Shown here in pieces: positions 1 through 12,425 of a DNA stretch of 64,000 nucleotides. The position numbers and the translations under genes are program-made. Location: contig CM049321.1 in the NCBI GenBank assembly GCA_026874595.1, positions 8,368,979-8,432,978 of the forward strand, written 5' to 3'. The notes beneath the pieces are model-generated. The model saw only the letters and a list, made by a program, of their open reading frames with translations, had not been told where the DNA came from and searched no databases. Numbering within the stretch: position 1 is the first letter of the stretch; each line of letters starts with the position of its first letter. Origin of the DNA: Sipunculus nudus (taxonomy: Eukaryota > Annelida > Sipuncula > Golfingiida > Sipunculidae).

Positions 1-104
1 ATTTGAACCTCTTTAGATGTTGTGTCAGGCGATTCTAGGCCTAACAGTTATATTCTTTGCTGTATCTTATTCTCGGGGTACTTTAAGCCAAAAAGCTCGA
101 AGGG

Positions 105-311
105 TTACTCATTAACATGCGTGTTAAAAAAAAGTGGACCGGGAGCGATCATTGGCGCCAACATTAACATAGCGCGAATGCCACCAACGTTTTCCGTTTT
201 CTTTACAGGCTTATAACCAGAGTAGCACAACCGTGCAAGTTCCTGTTTGAAGAATTCCTCGTTCGGGATCTGCCGTGCATGTACAAAATCTTGTTCAGGA
301 AACGCGGCCTT
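105..311 (-). pseudogene. Unidentified coding-like segment, C-terminal part, duplicated at 5.3 kb
   Basis: On the minus strand an open frame runs from a possible acceptor (AAAAG before GCC at 311) to a TAA at 105-107, about 68 codons. It begins AAFPEQDFVH and ends NTHVNE. The frame is open again after the stop for 17 codons (PFELFGLKYPE...). A second copy at 5307-5405 (minus) shares the pattern GG-x-RA-x-x-ML and a T-x-V-x-E-stop ending. That argues for a conserved C terminus copied twice, or for a transposon reading frame. No start codon, signal peptide or known motif is visible. The family is unknown; it may be a dispersed repeat with no present coding role. Confidence 0.22.
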
Positions 312-1394
312 TTATATTTTAAACAGTGGGCAGGGTTTACTCACCCGCAGAACATATCATGATGTTAAGTAGCTGAAGGGGAGGTACCATGACCGTGCGC
401 TGGAATGGTTTTCCTGGGGAAAATTTTGTATAAAGCAAAAATGAACCGACATTGTGAAAGAATAGACATAACATTGCTCCTGATTATTTCCCTATAAACA
501 CTGAGTCTGGTTAAAAAATTATACATGAAAGGAACGCACTATAGTTAGTATAACTGTAAAAAAGAAACAATGTTATAATGTTAATGTAATTTTTTCCCTA
601 GGATATATTCCCTTTCCAACTAGTTATATCACCAGCTGAGCTGTCCATAATTTTGACAACATAGCTTAAAGACACAATTTTCTGGACTTTCAGTGGACAA
701 ATGATTGTTGTGTTGGAACATGATGCCAGCCACAAGACGCTTTGTCTTGTAACAATATTATTTTTCATTATTTTATTTCTTTTTATATATTGATTTAAAC
801 TGTTTGATTATCTTTTCGAATATCAATAATTCCGGCTCTGTTACACATCCATGAAGTTAAATGCATTGTATATTTTGCCCGAAAAATTCCCTTGTGAGTT
901 AAGATGATTGCCACTGGGAATAAACATGGACGTACTACAAAATTGAATTATTCTACAATCCGCCAAGCTGTCCAGAGCCACGGATTCTCCAGTGACTACT
1001 CACAGCAAGATTCTTCAGAAAAACATAGACCCTCCTATAACCAATCCAGCTGGCGACGAGGAACAAGACTACAGTGTCATGTTCGTGGGGACTTCCTCTT
1101 GCCGAGGATTCTGATAATACAGGGAAACATAGCCTTCGGAACACTTCTGAATTGTCACTGTTATCATTGATGGCCGTTCTCTGCACCTGTATACACTTAT
1201 TATATTACAAAAAAGGGCTGGTAAAAATTCGGCTTGTTGAAAAAAAAAATCAACGATTTTTTTCAAACGGTCTTAGATTTGTCGTGGACAGTTATTAATT
1301 TTTATGGTGAAGGTAACCGTTTTCATTTTTTAATGCTTGCTTAACTAAGGACTTTTTTACAAATGAAGAATTCGTTCCGGTTTCCAACAACGCG
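312..1394. other. Spacer without a supported gene
   Basis: AT-rich sequence. Overlapping open frames on both strands near 904-1298 shadow one another. A segment of about 45 bp at 940-985 (ATTATTCTACAATCCGCCAA) recurs near 3285-3330, so part of it is a dispersed repeat. Confidence 0.4.
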
Positions 1395-1550
1395 ATAGGG
1401 GCCTACACGCGTTAATCATGGTGTCAATCAGGCTGGGTGTAACTCTCCTGCGTATCCCAGGTGCGTGTCAGCGTGAACAATCTCACTGTATCAGCTGAGA
1501 TTCGAACTCACGATCTCCCTCCTTTGCTCTATCCCTAGACCTCAAAAGCC
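1395..1550 (-). repeat. tRNA-derived SINE (family C), degenerate
   Basis: Read on the minus strand, it has a tRNA-like region with GGGATAGAGC (A-box side), then GAGATCGTGAGTTCGAATCTC-type sequence matching an RNA polymerase III B box (GTTCGAATC). A tail follows. The same head occurs at 20.82 kb and, more degenerate, at 41.5 kb. No cloverleaf acceptor pairing is seen, so this is a SINE and not a working tRNA gene. Confidence 0.35.
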
Positions 1551-1556
1551 GGTTAT

Positions 1557-2690
1557 TTTTTTTTTTCAGGAGAAGTAGTGCACGTTAAAAGTGAATATTT
1601 GCAAGAATATGTCCATTGGCCTATTATTGCACTGTCTGGTGGATGAGGTTTAAGGAAACCACATGAACTGAACTGGGGTTGTATAAGCCCTCCGAGCGAA
1701 TATGATAGAGGGGTCTTAGACCCGTTATCTGGGCTCTCCCTATGCATAGAATTGTGAGGCGTAGACGCAGATGCCACTAAGCAAAACAGAGGTCCGTTTC
1801 AGCCACCAACGTGCACAGGGGGGGGGGGGGCAAGCAAGAGAAGAACCAGAGGAGAACTGAGAGCAACAGCACATACAGGTACAACGCAGAGGCTGGAACA
1901 TCCGTATCCCGGCACAGCAGCTAGACAATGCGCCAAAGAAACTCCCCTTAGGACACTCCGATGTTGGCATCGCCAATATCGTCATCAGCCAAAACCACAG
2001 GAAGATAATGATAACTTATTTTTTTGCCTTTAAGCTTTAATGTTTATATGCACATCATGCAGGAGCACGAAACACTGAGAAGTCATGAAGAGTCGATAAA
2101 ACAGAACAAATGCCTAAAGCCATATGAAGATGTCACCATACTGTCACCTAACTTTTTCTGTAGAATTTATGTGATTTCTGGCTTACTAAAGATACAAATT
2201 AATGAACTGTAGGTTATACCTGTTAAGATCAGTTGATTTGACATCTATTTGTCGGATGTAGGAGTTTTTTTTATCTGTAGCCTGTAAGTAAACGCGGTAC
2301 ATGCGCCAATGTTGTCAGCAATATCTAAACTCTTGATTTAGGTACACAGGGCTCCTACCAGGCGCTCGAAGAAAAAAAAGGAATTTCATAGGAACACGCG
2401 AGAAAGAACATCCTGTAACAGCCACGGTAACATCATGTTACAAAAGCTTTAATTGGTTTAGATGGCTGTGTTTACAGGACTGCAGCTTTCACATGTATAG
2501 TTCTACAAAAAAGCTTAGGGTTTTCAATAATAACAGGTTTATATAACCGTAATTTTTGTTATTTACACATATCAGAAACAAGATTGTGCAGTGAAAAGTT
2601 ATAAGAAAATATATGAGAATGTGGTGAAAAAAACTGGAAAATATAGGTAAAATCGGGTATAGAGGAGTCAGCGAAAGCCTAGGTACATCC
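1557..2690. other. Spacer; one poly-G run
   Basis: No supported gene. It has a G run at 1818-1830 and otherwise AT-rich unique-looking sequence. Confidence 0.4.
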
Positions 2691-2697
2691 ATGCAGG

Positions 2698-2850
2698 AAT
2701 TATGATTATATACAGTGAAATCTCAATAACATGACCACCTGCGGGACCGGCCGAGATATTCATGTTAGCGGTGTGGTCATGTTAGCGGGAGGTTTTATGA
2801 TGAGTTACGTTAGTTCGGGACCACTTTTGGCTGTCTGTTGAAATAAAAAA
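2698..2850 (+). mobile_element. End of a pogo/Tigger-like DNA element (degenerate)
   Basis: Begins TATACAGTGAAATCTC and carries repeated short modules of the type CATGACCACC and GTGGTCATGTTAGCGG. Related modular ends lie at 31.85-32.05 kb and 53.95-54.13 kb. CAGT ends beside TA are typical of pogo/Tigger-type elements; the class assignment is inference. No transposase frame is present. Confidence 0.35.
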
Positions 2851-2859
2851 CAGTGGGAT

Positions 2860-4410
2860 ATATTTATAAAATCTGTGCTGATTGCATGTTATAAGAGAAT
2901 TTTAGAAAACCCGACTGCTTATATGTCTGTGGGTAAATGTATGTGTTGCGTGATGATTGCAATAAAGGGTCGATTTTTATTTACTTTTTGCTGTACGATT
3001 TCAAAATTGAAGCAACAATTCAAGACACAATTGGTTAAATTTCAGTTTGAAAATATGTACACAGTAGTAACATCATAGTAGCTAACCATCCGTTAATTAG
3101 CATTAATTAAGATTTAAACAACACATTGACAATTATTTTAATCATGACTTAACTCAGTTAATTTCAACCACGCTACAAATCCATGACTATAAACGGTGTG
3201 TAATAAATATGATGTGCACATAGAAACCCTTTTGAGCTGCCATGATCATCACAGTTAAATCATGTAAAAGATGAACTGCGAAATTGAACTATTCTACAAT
3301 CCGCCAAATATCTAGAGCCATAGATACATACTGACATTTCACATCCATTGGAGAAAAAACTAGTTATTGTATAGCTACAGGCATGTAAATATATGTTACT
3401 CCCGGGAATGCATGTATCACTTTTGTTTTCAAAGATTTGAAATGAGAAACTGCAGGACTAGTGCCAATTATGCTTCAACCGTACCTCAGAATGATAGCAC
3501 TCTCACTATCAGCTCCCTTGGTACCTAAGAACGTAATGGGAAACTTTTTGTATGCGACGCTATGCAGTCAATGACTGAAAGACTAATTATTAGTGTATTG
3601 ACGTATGAACCCGTCGTGTCCGTCTACACCCTCAAACATCCATTGTCAAAGACATTATCGAATTCAGCGGAGGGTTGTCTTCGAGGCATGGACGAATGGG
3701 GGCTCTTTGATTAGTGGTAGATTTGCCAGAAATATTACAAAGATAGCGCATAAAGTACCAGTGTTCGATTGAATGTCTTTTCATCAATCGATTACACGGC
3801 GAAAACACAGACTGCGACAGTCGGCACGCTTGGAGGGGGGGGGGGGTGGGGTAAGTATATATATATAAGGCGCAGCAGAGAACATACTGTACTTGTAAAA
3901 TTTTAAGAATCAAAACAGGAGAAGAAGTACAATTGTTAATCATTTGAGTATTAAGGCCCCCGGGATAGATCGCTTTTTGTGTATGAATTCGTACCTGCAG
4001 ATGAAAGTATTAACATTAATTAAACATGATCTAAACATGACCGATATTTTGTGCTTATTTATTTATTTTTTTATTATTTTCATACAATAATTTTTAATTT
4101 ATAATCTAGAAGGTTATTCCCCAATATTTTACAAAGAAAAACGGAAATGGGGTGGGGAGAGGGGTGCAGGTTAAGGGTAAGGGTGGCGGGATGGGGCGGG
4201 AGGGTGTTCTCTGTGGCACCCCCTGGCCACGATCCTGGACTGAAGTTGTTTTTAAAGGCATTAGGTCACATTTCAGAGCCCTCTCAATATTCAATATTCA
4301 CCTCTTCAACGTGGAATATACCAAAAACTTTGCCAAGTAGAACACAGATGTCTAGTGATTATCTTATGATTTCTTTTATAAACAGTAACGTCTTTAACGA
4401 TTCTCTTTTA
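2860..4410. other. Spacer with a G run; no supported gene
   Basis: AT-rich. It contains a repeat fragment near 3276-3330, shared with 940-985, and a G run at 3835-3846. A GT/GGG-rich stretch lies at 4145-4210. Confidence 0.4.
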
Positions 4411-4665
4411 TTGCCTCCGCCATGAGGGTATGCATTCATCCCCGTTCGTGTGTGTTTTTCTGTTTGTGCGTTTGTGTTTGTTCACAACATAGTTCATGCA
4501 ACCATGAATAGAATCTCATGAAATTTTAAAAATGTTTTGCCACTTGTACACGCACGAACTTAGGAATATTGGTCGAATAAATGAGTGCAAAACACGATTT
4601 TAGGAGCATCCCACAGGAGGGACTCCCACATAGCGGAGGCTTGCATTATTTAGAATACAGATTTC
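4411..4665 (+). mobile_element. Family A dispersed element, copy 1
   Basis: Starts TTGCCTCCGCC and ends GCGGAGGCTTGCATT, so CCTCCG/CGGAGG form short inverted ends. Internal landmarks shared by all copies are TTTGTTCACAACATA, ATCTCATGAAATTT and ATTGGTCGAATAA. Nine copies, full or partial, occur in this window in both orientations. No reading frame is conserved, so it is a non-autonomous element of unknown class. Confidence 0.7.
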
Positions 4666-4830
4666 CGGCTGAAAAAGGTGGCATTAAATCTTCCATACTA
4701 CACATATATGAGCATGTGATATGTAACATGCCATGAAGGTTCAATAGCATTACAGTTTTCCTCTTACTGTATCGTTTGTACATCTTGTATATTTTTATGT
4801 TATTTACTTTTTGTATTGTGCCACTATGAA

Positions 4831-4902
4831 AATAATAATAATAATGATAATATATATATATATAAATTTATATATATATATATATAATATATATATATAT
4901 AA
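4831..4902. repeat. (AAT)n/(TA)n microsatellite
   Basis: Imperfect AAT repeats run into several TA blocks separated by AAATT. Confidence 0.9.
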
Positions 4903-5306
4903 ATTCTATTATTTGCATATTATCCGTGTTAGAATATTCAGTCAGACATGTTGTTAAGTTGCTAATTTGAGAAAATTCGGGCGTGTCACTTTGGGTTCAT
5001 ATTACCCCGGGGCAGATTCGTGAGAAGCAGAAATTATATACAAATCCCTGTACATCTCCTACTTGCTTGGCTGGAAGATAAACACTGCAATCAGAAAATG
5101 CTTCTATTAGAATTTAGTTTCACATTTGTCCAAATGGAACCCCAAATAGGCATGTTATATATTGTGAGAACCATCAGATCTGTTAACTTTCACTATGTAA
5201 GAGATCCATATTAATATACGAGGTATGTCAATAGATAAATGAAGTATGGTGTTTTCTTCTAAATATATTATGACATCTGGCAGTAATTCCATCTTAAAAA
5301 GTTTGC

Positions 5307-5405
5307 TTATTCCTGAACACAAGTAGAAATAAACTTTCACTGGGCGCGATCAGTTGCGCATAACATAAATTTAGCACGTGTGCCACCTGGTGCAGATGGT
5401 ACGTG
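5307..5405 (-). pseudogene. Second copy of the 105-311 C-terminal segment
   Basis: Minus-strand frame reads GGTRAKFML, then a stop, then KFISTCVQE and a TAA. The 105-311 copy reads GGIRAMLML ... FFNTHVNE-stop. Similarity covers about 90 bp, including the stop position. An internal TGA makes this copy non-coding now. Confidence 0.3.
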
Positions 5406-5639
5406 TGTGTGCCGGGGTGCTTAAGCTGTAAAACCTTTGTATTCAGACAAAATAAACTGATGTGTTATGATATAATACAAGTGGCGTCATTTTATCTTCA
5501 AGGCGGGGGTGGGGGTGTGACACTCGAGCGCACACACACGTATACATATTTTACCGTCTGTATAATCCATTTCAAATATATTACAATGAAGTATAAGGTT
5601 TTAAAAATAAGGTATGTGTGTATTATGTTTCCAGTATAG

Positions 5640-5836
5640 TTATTATATATTTCACCGTGTACTCATAAATAGAACGAAAGTCTATAATACTAATATTTTA
5701 ATATATTTCTTTTCCAGTATATAAATATTATCATCTGAATTTCGGGGAGGGGGATGATTACATTCACTATCCCCCCTTGCTACAAAGGGGGGGGGGGGGA
5801 TTGGATACACCCCCATCCCCTATTTTGACGCCCCTG
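5640..5836 (-). mobile_element. hAT-like element end
   Basis: Read on the minus strand it begins CAGGGGCGTCAAAATAGGGG, typical of ends of non-autonomous hAT elements. It continues into a G/C-run region (G run about 5788-5799). The other end is not seen, so the left limit is a guess. Confidence 0.35.
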
Positions 5837-6369
5837 TATAATACATATTATTAAGAAGCGTTTATATGTACTTTTACGATCTTATTGACAATGCATTATA
5901 TTTCCAGATTAATTCTGCAAATATCAGTTAGTCGAAATGGATGAGCTTATCACCCCTGACGTACGATGACGTATGGCTGGTATATATCTGGTTGGTAAAT
6001 TCTATTATTAAATAACAGTATTTACACACACTGCAGATACCCAAAACTTGTAATTACGTGGACAATATACGGATAATTTGAATGAGATCAGTGTTCTCTA
6101 TTCTATTAAATGCAGTTCCAAACTCATACAAAAATCGATGTCTTCAGTCATTGTCAAAGTGATGCTTTTAACTTATTTACAATCCGTGGCTGGTCTAGTC
6201 ATTCAAAATTAAAATGATTCCTCCCTAATTGATTAAGAGTCCCCTCCGGAGGCAAGGTTTGATGGGTTCATTTCTTTATCAATAGATGGGTGGAGGTATT
6301 GTTTTAATGGGATTTCTTAGGTTCAGCAGCCCGAGTATACCAACCAATGACAAGGAATGTTGTAGTTAT

Positions 6370-7278
6370 ACCTCCGTCAGAAGGTATGTGTGTGTTTGTT
6401 CACCACATAACTCACACAATAATGAACGGAATCCAATTAAATTTTCAGGGCACCTCGGAGAACGGGCCAAATAAAGAATCGATTATATTTTGGTGTGGGT
6501 CCTGTTCATAATACGGATCCAGAGAGGACTGCAAGGAATATTCCATAGGCGGATCCGGAGGGGGGCACATCGGGCACGTGCTCCCCCATTAAGCTTTAAA
6601 TATTTTTGTTCTACCTTGCATACTTCATAAGTCCCTTCCAGCTAATTATTACTGCATCGCTAAGTGTATTAAGAGATCAATTTCATATCAAGTTTATCCC
6701 CTTTCTCCCATAATGTCACCCTTTTTTTAAGCATTCTCTCTTTTCAGAGAACTCAAAACAATCCATTCCTTCCTATGCCCATGCTATATGCCGACAATTT
6801 TGAATGGAATTCATTTACATATCGAAAGAATTTCTCCCATTTGGGCCGACAAAACCCAATTGTTTCGTACGTCAAAGTCGGCATAAATAATATGCTCCCT
6901 AGCTAAACAAGTGTCATTATTTAAGATACGGGCAACAGAACACAAGGCCTTGTTATATTTGCTTGAGCTATTTTATGTTCCTATTTATAAAGATGCTGAT
7001 TAAAGGTATGGTTAAAGGTTTGTCTTATCCTTTATTGTGCCCCGGTAAAGCAAAATCCTGGATCCGCTACTGTATCCAGAAATGTGCAGTCACATGTGTA
7101 CGATTGAACGTATGAATATTGGCCGAATAAGTGAAAAAGAACACTTGTTTGGGTAACTTATGCACCAATGATCCAGGGAATATAATATGGGCCAATAAGT
7201 GAATAAAAACACGGGTTGCGGAGTGCCCTACATTAAGGGAGATAGCGGAGGCCTACATTCCAGAATATGCATATTCGT
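6370..7278 (+). mobile_element. Family A element, copy 2, interrupted by a hAT-like insertion
   Basis: Left part 6370-6545 (TTTGTTCACCACATAACTC, TTTTGGTGTGGGTCC) and right part 7072-7278 (GTGCAGTCACATGTGTACG, GCGGAGGCCTACATTC) join into one family A copy. The piece between them belongs to another element. Confidence 0.7.
6546..7071. mobile_element. Non-autonomous hAT-like element nested in family A copy 2
   Basis: The ends are inverted: TAGGCGGATCCGGAGG on the left and CCTGGATCCGCTA on the right. The same GCGGATCCAG end type bounds the 51.43-51.62 kb element. Flanks ATATTCCA and TATCCAG resemble a degraded 8-bp target duplication. It lies inside another repeat, so it inserted later than that repeat. 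Confidence 0.5.
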
Positions 7279-7877
7279 TTTCGTTTTCTTTTTCGTCTTT
7301 GTCTGCGCTAGCTCGCATAAAAGTCTTTTTCTAAACTTATGTTCGGTCAGTGTAATCTTCCCATAAGACTTTAAAGAAATCGCTTGTATTTATCCTTGAC
7401 CTAGACCTATGTGTAACCTTTCCCCTAATATCACTCAGCTGCGGTGACCGGGAGAGGCTTTGCGTGGTCTTAATGCTTAATCGGGGCATTTTTTTCCAAC
7501 CCAGTATGCGCCGTTGCAAAGCTTTTGTTAGATATGCCCCGTTTTCAGGAGTATTAGTAGATTACAGGTCCTAATAACAGGAGAAACACAAAGTCGACGC
7601 CGTTTTTACTGTGCTTTTAATCTGACATGTGTTTTTAAATTTAACGGTTGACGGCACTTTGACATTTCTTTTGTGGTGATGAAACCTTTTGCTTGAATTG
7701 GTGCCATTTTAAAACAAAATTCGTGAAGCTCTTTTCCCTGGTTACTTGGATTTATTTGTGTGAAAGCGATGTAGTTATATTCAGATGACTTTAAACGGAT
7801 AAAATAACTGGTGTCAAGATGTACTTTTATGGTCAATCCTTCTCCTAGTCACTGGCAATACAACTAACACATCCAAA

Positions 7878-8227
7878 CTAGAAATATGCATTCTCACGAA
7901 AGCAGGCCTCCGCCGTGCGGGCGGTCCTAAATGTGGGATACTCACAACCCGGCCTGGTTTTATTGCACTAATTAGCCAATGTCCCCAGGTTCTCTGGTGG
8001 ATATGTTCCACTAACAAGTGTTTGCTTTCACTTATTCGGTCCATATTTCCATGTTCAATCGTGCATATGTGACTGCACATTTGTAAATATTCCTGGATAT
8101 CCTTCCTGAATCCGGATCATGTTACAGACCCACACTAAAATCTAATCGATTCTTCACTGGCCCATTACCCAGGTACCCTGAAAATTTCCTTGAAATTTCG
8201 AACGGAAATGAACGCATAACCTCCCGG
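7878..8227 (-). mobile_element. Family A element, copy 3
   Basis: Minus-strand copy with CTAGAAATATGCATTCTC at one end and internal TTCACTTATTCGGTCC and TTCTTCACTGGCCCATTA. The most complete minus-oriented copy together with 21.79-22.07 kb. Confidence 0.7.
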
Positions 8228-8675
8228 GGGATATAATGACAGAAACATGTTGGTGTGTGCCTAGTAAAATCAAGAAACACAACCCCAGAGTAATGTGTCA
8301 CGGTTCACCAACCCGATGGCTGTGCCAGCCAGAACAAAGGCTGACCAAAATACCAATGAGAGACTGTCGCCCCCGGCCGGTGTAAACCATTGCAACCATT
8401 CAGCTACCAAAGTATAACCAACAAACCAAAACGAAAACATGGTTAAAGTAAATTTTTATTTTGGCGGTAATATATCACGGCTGGTTACCATTTCTTAAAA
8501 GACTTAAATTTAAAACATGAGCATCGCGCCACCATGAGTGACTCCCGGTGTTTTGTATCGAGACTTTGTGTGACTTTTAGTACAACCAACTTAAGACTCT
8601 CAATAATTAAAACGTGACCAGACATTATAGTCGTTCGATAGTCACACGACTGCCAAAAGAACGCCTGCATTGAGG
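8228..8675. other. Spacer without a supported gene
   Basis: No splice-supported or motif-bearing frame was found here. Confidence 0.4.
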
Positions 8676-8812
8676 GAGGCCTGGAGTCCGGACTTTGACT
8701 CAAGTCTGGACTCAAGTCCTATTTTTCGGGACTCGGACTTGGACTCGAGCGTCCTAGACTCAGACTTGTACTTGGACTCGGTGGTATGAAGACTCGAGAA
8801 ATTTGGCCGAGT
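8676..8812. repeat. GGACTC-type hexamer array
   Basis: Alternating GGACTC, GGACTTG and CAAGTCC units with loose 6-bp periodicity. Related arrays lie at 9.08-9.22, 26.8-26.94, 27.88-28.13, 30.12-30.15 and 55.15-55.25 kb, so this is a dispersed family. The associated downstream frames are products of periodicity. Confidence 0.75.
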
Positions 8813-8852
8813 CCATCTCGAGTTTAGCAGGAGAAAAGTCATATTATAAAGA

Positions 8853-8853
8853 C

Positions 8854-8900
<47 letters not shown>
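8853..8900. repeat. (TA)n(TG)n microsatellite
   Basis: A TA run switches directly into a TG run. Confidence 0.95.
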
Positions 8901-8903
<3 letters not shown>

Positions 8904-9077
8904 ACTACTGTAACAGAATATAACAAATAAAGACTGAAAGACTGTATATACCAAGCTTGAGGTCTGTATCGGGAGCTAAAAGTAATAAAAGTAAAAGTCT
9001 TGTGAAACATTACAAAAATTCCTATGGTAAGTCCCACTGTAATTTTTTCTTATAAAAGATTCTTATTGGGCTGTGGC

Positions 9078-9222
9078 CCTGACTTGGACTGTGGTTCCTG
9101 AAGACGGGGACTCTAAAAAGGTGGACATGGTCTCGAACCTCATTAACTCGGACTCGGACTAATGGAGCCTGGACTCGGACTTGCACTCGGACTCGGATGG
9201 TATGGACTCCACTCCATCACCG
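9078..9222. repeat. GGACTC-type hexamer array
   Basis: Same hexamer family as at 8.7 kb (ACTCGGACTCGGAC, TTGCACTCGGACTCGG), separated from it by about 270 bp of non-repeat sequence. Confidence 0.7.
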
Positions 9223-9825
9223 AGTGCCCGTATATAATCGATCGCAGGTTGTTTATAGGCATTTTTGGTTACCATTGTACCAGGCCATAAAAACTGGACT
9301 GTCAAACGATATTCTGCTGCTGATTTAATAAGACAATTAGCAATGATATAAAACTGTCCACCACCATATTAGAGGAAGCAAGCGGTGTTTTGAGCAGGAT
9401 CGAACACCTGCTTGCGACCAATTCACCTCACGCGAATGTGCCTGACCACAAACGATCACCAGTGCCTTGTCGTGCGACTTTTTAACGTTTGTTCGTGACT
9501 TTTCACGACTGCTGTTCGTATCACGTGACGTCCAGTGGTACTACCTGCTTTGACTGGACCTGACATCATCCGGCATGCCGGAGTCAAGTCTCCTGTTGTT
9601 TTCCGAAACCAACTTCCCAACTTAACCCTTCATTCATACTGACAGAATGAAGGTCTATTAATTCATCATTAATACCTAATTAAATACCCAGTATTAATTG
9701 AGTTTATATTTAGCCGAAATGTAATTACGGATCCTAACGCCCCAAGCACACAACAGGAGATTCTACATATTTTTAGTCCGCCTACAGAATGGTACAATCA
9801 ATGAACGCTCTTGCGCTATAAACTG

Positions 9826-10041
9826 TGTTTAATTTACATGGATTGTACAATGAGTTATAATACCTCATACCAGGCACTCTGCGTGGCTCGGATTGTGGCG
9901 TTGGGTAGTCTTTATAGGTTGAGGAAACCGGAGGACCTGGATAAAACCACCGACTACAACCCACTCTTATCACGACTGCAGGGATCGAACCATGGTCGTC
10001 AGGGTAGAGAACCGAGCGTTTTACCCCTCGACTGTCCAGGC
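9826..10041 (-). repeat. tRNA-derived SINE, family B, copy 1
   Basis: On the minus strand it starts CCTGGACAGTCGAGGGG. A B-box-like ATGGTTCGATCCC follows, then GGTCCTCCGGTTTCCTCAACC-type sequence and an AT tail. Copies at 54.3 and 62.8 kb share head and body. Overlapping frames on both strands here are accidental. Confidence 0.7.
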
Positions 10042-12425
10042 TAAATAGAATCGCTCTTTCAGCAATAGCATGGTGGTATTGGACATCTCTGCTAGTAGTG
10101 GTACTGTACAGAGCGACTAATGTCAACAAGTTCACTTCTGGACCTGCTAAGAAGTTCATTCCTTATACATTAGAATGCACAAACTGAAGCGTGAATCCAA
10201 TCTCTATAAAAGTTGCCAACATTTCCTGCTCGTCTTTGGACTTAGCTGTCAGTCACATAACCCGATGAAGACATGCTTATACAAGGCAAAAAATGCAACA
10301 TACATACAAAGGGATTTACCAATATGCGAGTTATTAAAAAGTTAACTAACACATTTAATGATTGATAAGGCGTTCACTCAGTGACACGATGATTTGTCGA
10401 AATGAATACTTTTTCCCCTCTGATTTTCATCATAATTTCCGAAAGTGCCTATTGTGGCACTTTGACATCTAGATAGACTGTCTAATGTCAGAGGCAAAAT
10501 ACGCTCTATAAGCGGCGTTTATGCTATGCCCAACTATTCACTACACTAACAAGTGCTGCTGTGAGAATATATGACTGTGTGATTGGCCAAATTTTCACGC
10601 GTGTCCTCTATTTGATTTTACCTGGACTTTGCTCACAAAATATGTCCATCTCGATCTGATGAAAGGTTAATTTGAATTGCGTGCTCAGCAGGTTAATCAC
10701 GCAATAATTCTGAGAAGAATCCATCAAGAGCCGTTACTTTCCCCGCTCGATGTCTGAATTAGCTGAATGAAAATAACATGTTGCGATCGAGGGAAATTTT
10801 TGTGAAACCGCCCATTAGCACCTCACTGATAACGTGAGGTATTAACGAAGTTGCGTGATACTGAGAAATCCTGTGTGAATAAAAAATATAGTGATCTGTG
10901 TTTGATTTCTTGAAGACATTAAAGGTGTCTTTTATATGATCAATATTGATTATATATCAATTATAACCTTATATAATCTGCCATCTATGCCCAGTGTCAA
11001 TTCCGTAAAATCATTTGCCGCAGCGGGTACAATCACAGCGAAACTCTTTCAGCAGAATGATTCTCGCATCGGCACCGTCTTTGAGCATCTTTATTTCGTA
11101 TTGCAGTGCTCCAATCAAACGCTGAGGCATAAACTTTTTCTGTGCCGCCAATGTTTGTTACATATAGACCGAAACCCAAATTTTGTAACTAGGATGTCAG
11201 GAGGACATATAGCTGGCTATTTTATTCACAACCACGGTTTTTTATATTGCTATTAAACTAGATAATAAGCCCTCAATTATGGTCCAATGGACTAGTTCAG
11301 TATAAAGGGTAATGAAAACCCTATGTACCTTTCAGGCTACTCGGGCGAAACACACGCTGGAAACATGTGTAAGCAACTTTTCATTCAGCCACTCATGATC
11401 TCTGACATTAATGGAAGCTAGACCACGTAAACAATTTGTCAACGAACTCTAGGATCAAACATTCAGGACGAATTGGTTTGCAAAAGTATACAACATTTCT
11501 TTAACCTTTGCGTTTGACAACAATAAGTTTGTCCATGATACCAGTATGTTATCCTTTCCTGGGACAATCTTTGTCAAGGACGGGATTTTCCAGGGCCGAG
11601 ATCAAACACGGGGGGGGGGGGGGTCAACGAGTTACGTTTGAGACATCGGTGATGTAATAGATGACCTGGCGATAGCCCCTTAACCAAATAGGTTCCTCAA
11701 GATTAATTGGTAATTCCCAAAATGACTACCTCCTTTGGACACACTTGCCATAATTCCTAACAATTCAAGACAAAACTGCCATTTCTGAAGCGTAGGCACA
11801 GAGGAGTTGCGAATGAACGATTCAATTTCACCACCATAAAGAATAATGTATACTACTTAAGTGCTTACCGAGGAAATTCACTGGAAAAACTGATCCTCGA
11901 AACACAGGAGCGGGGGGGGGGGGGAGGGCTTGCTTGCAGTCATCTCCTATTTTCTTACAGTTCTTTAGGTTACATCACGGCCTTACTTCACTGATCCTGC
12001 ATGGGACAAGGCCAAGTATGTGAGCAACGTGAGCAGGTGTCGCATTTTAAAAATTTAGAGCTGGACGCACATTGCGATACCACACTCTCATTGGACTGAT
12101 TACAATTCCTTGCTCTTTGCCCACCCTAACGGTGTGACCCAAAGAACTTTGCTGTACAAAGCAGCGGTTAAAACTAAAGGAGATCTAGGACGACTGCAGT
12201 GTATAACCGCTGTGTGAGGAGCGTAATTTATACTTTGCTATAACAGAGCATAAACGTGACTGTGCATCCAGTCAATTTGTACCTATTGGAAGCCACCAAT
12301 TCGGTAACATCATTTTCTCTCTAATTTGAATACTTGAATCTGATTGGCTCTGCGTTTTAACAAATCTGCAGAACTGGTAGAAGAAATCTGATTGATTCAA
12401 TACAAAAACATAGCTGCGCCCGTGA
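10042..12425. other. Spacer with two G runs
   Basis: No supported gene in 2.4 kb. G runs lie at 11610-11623 and 11912-11924. The 10936-11256 frame has no splice or motif support. Confidence 0.4.

Noticed and set aside
965-1114. Plus-strand frame KLSRATDSPVTTHSK ... GTSSCRGF
   Set aside because: Protein-like, but about 50 codons without start, donor or motif. Three other frames are open here, and part of it is a dispersed repeat.
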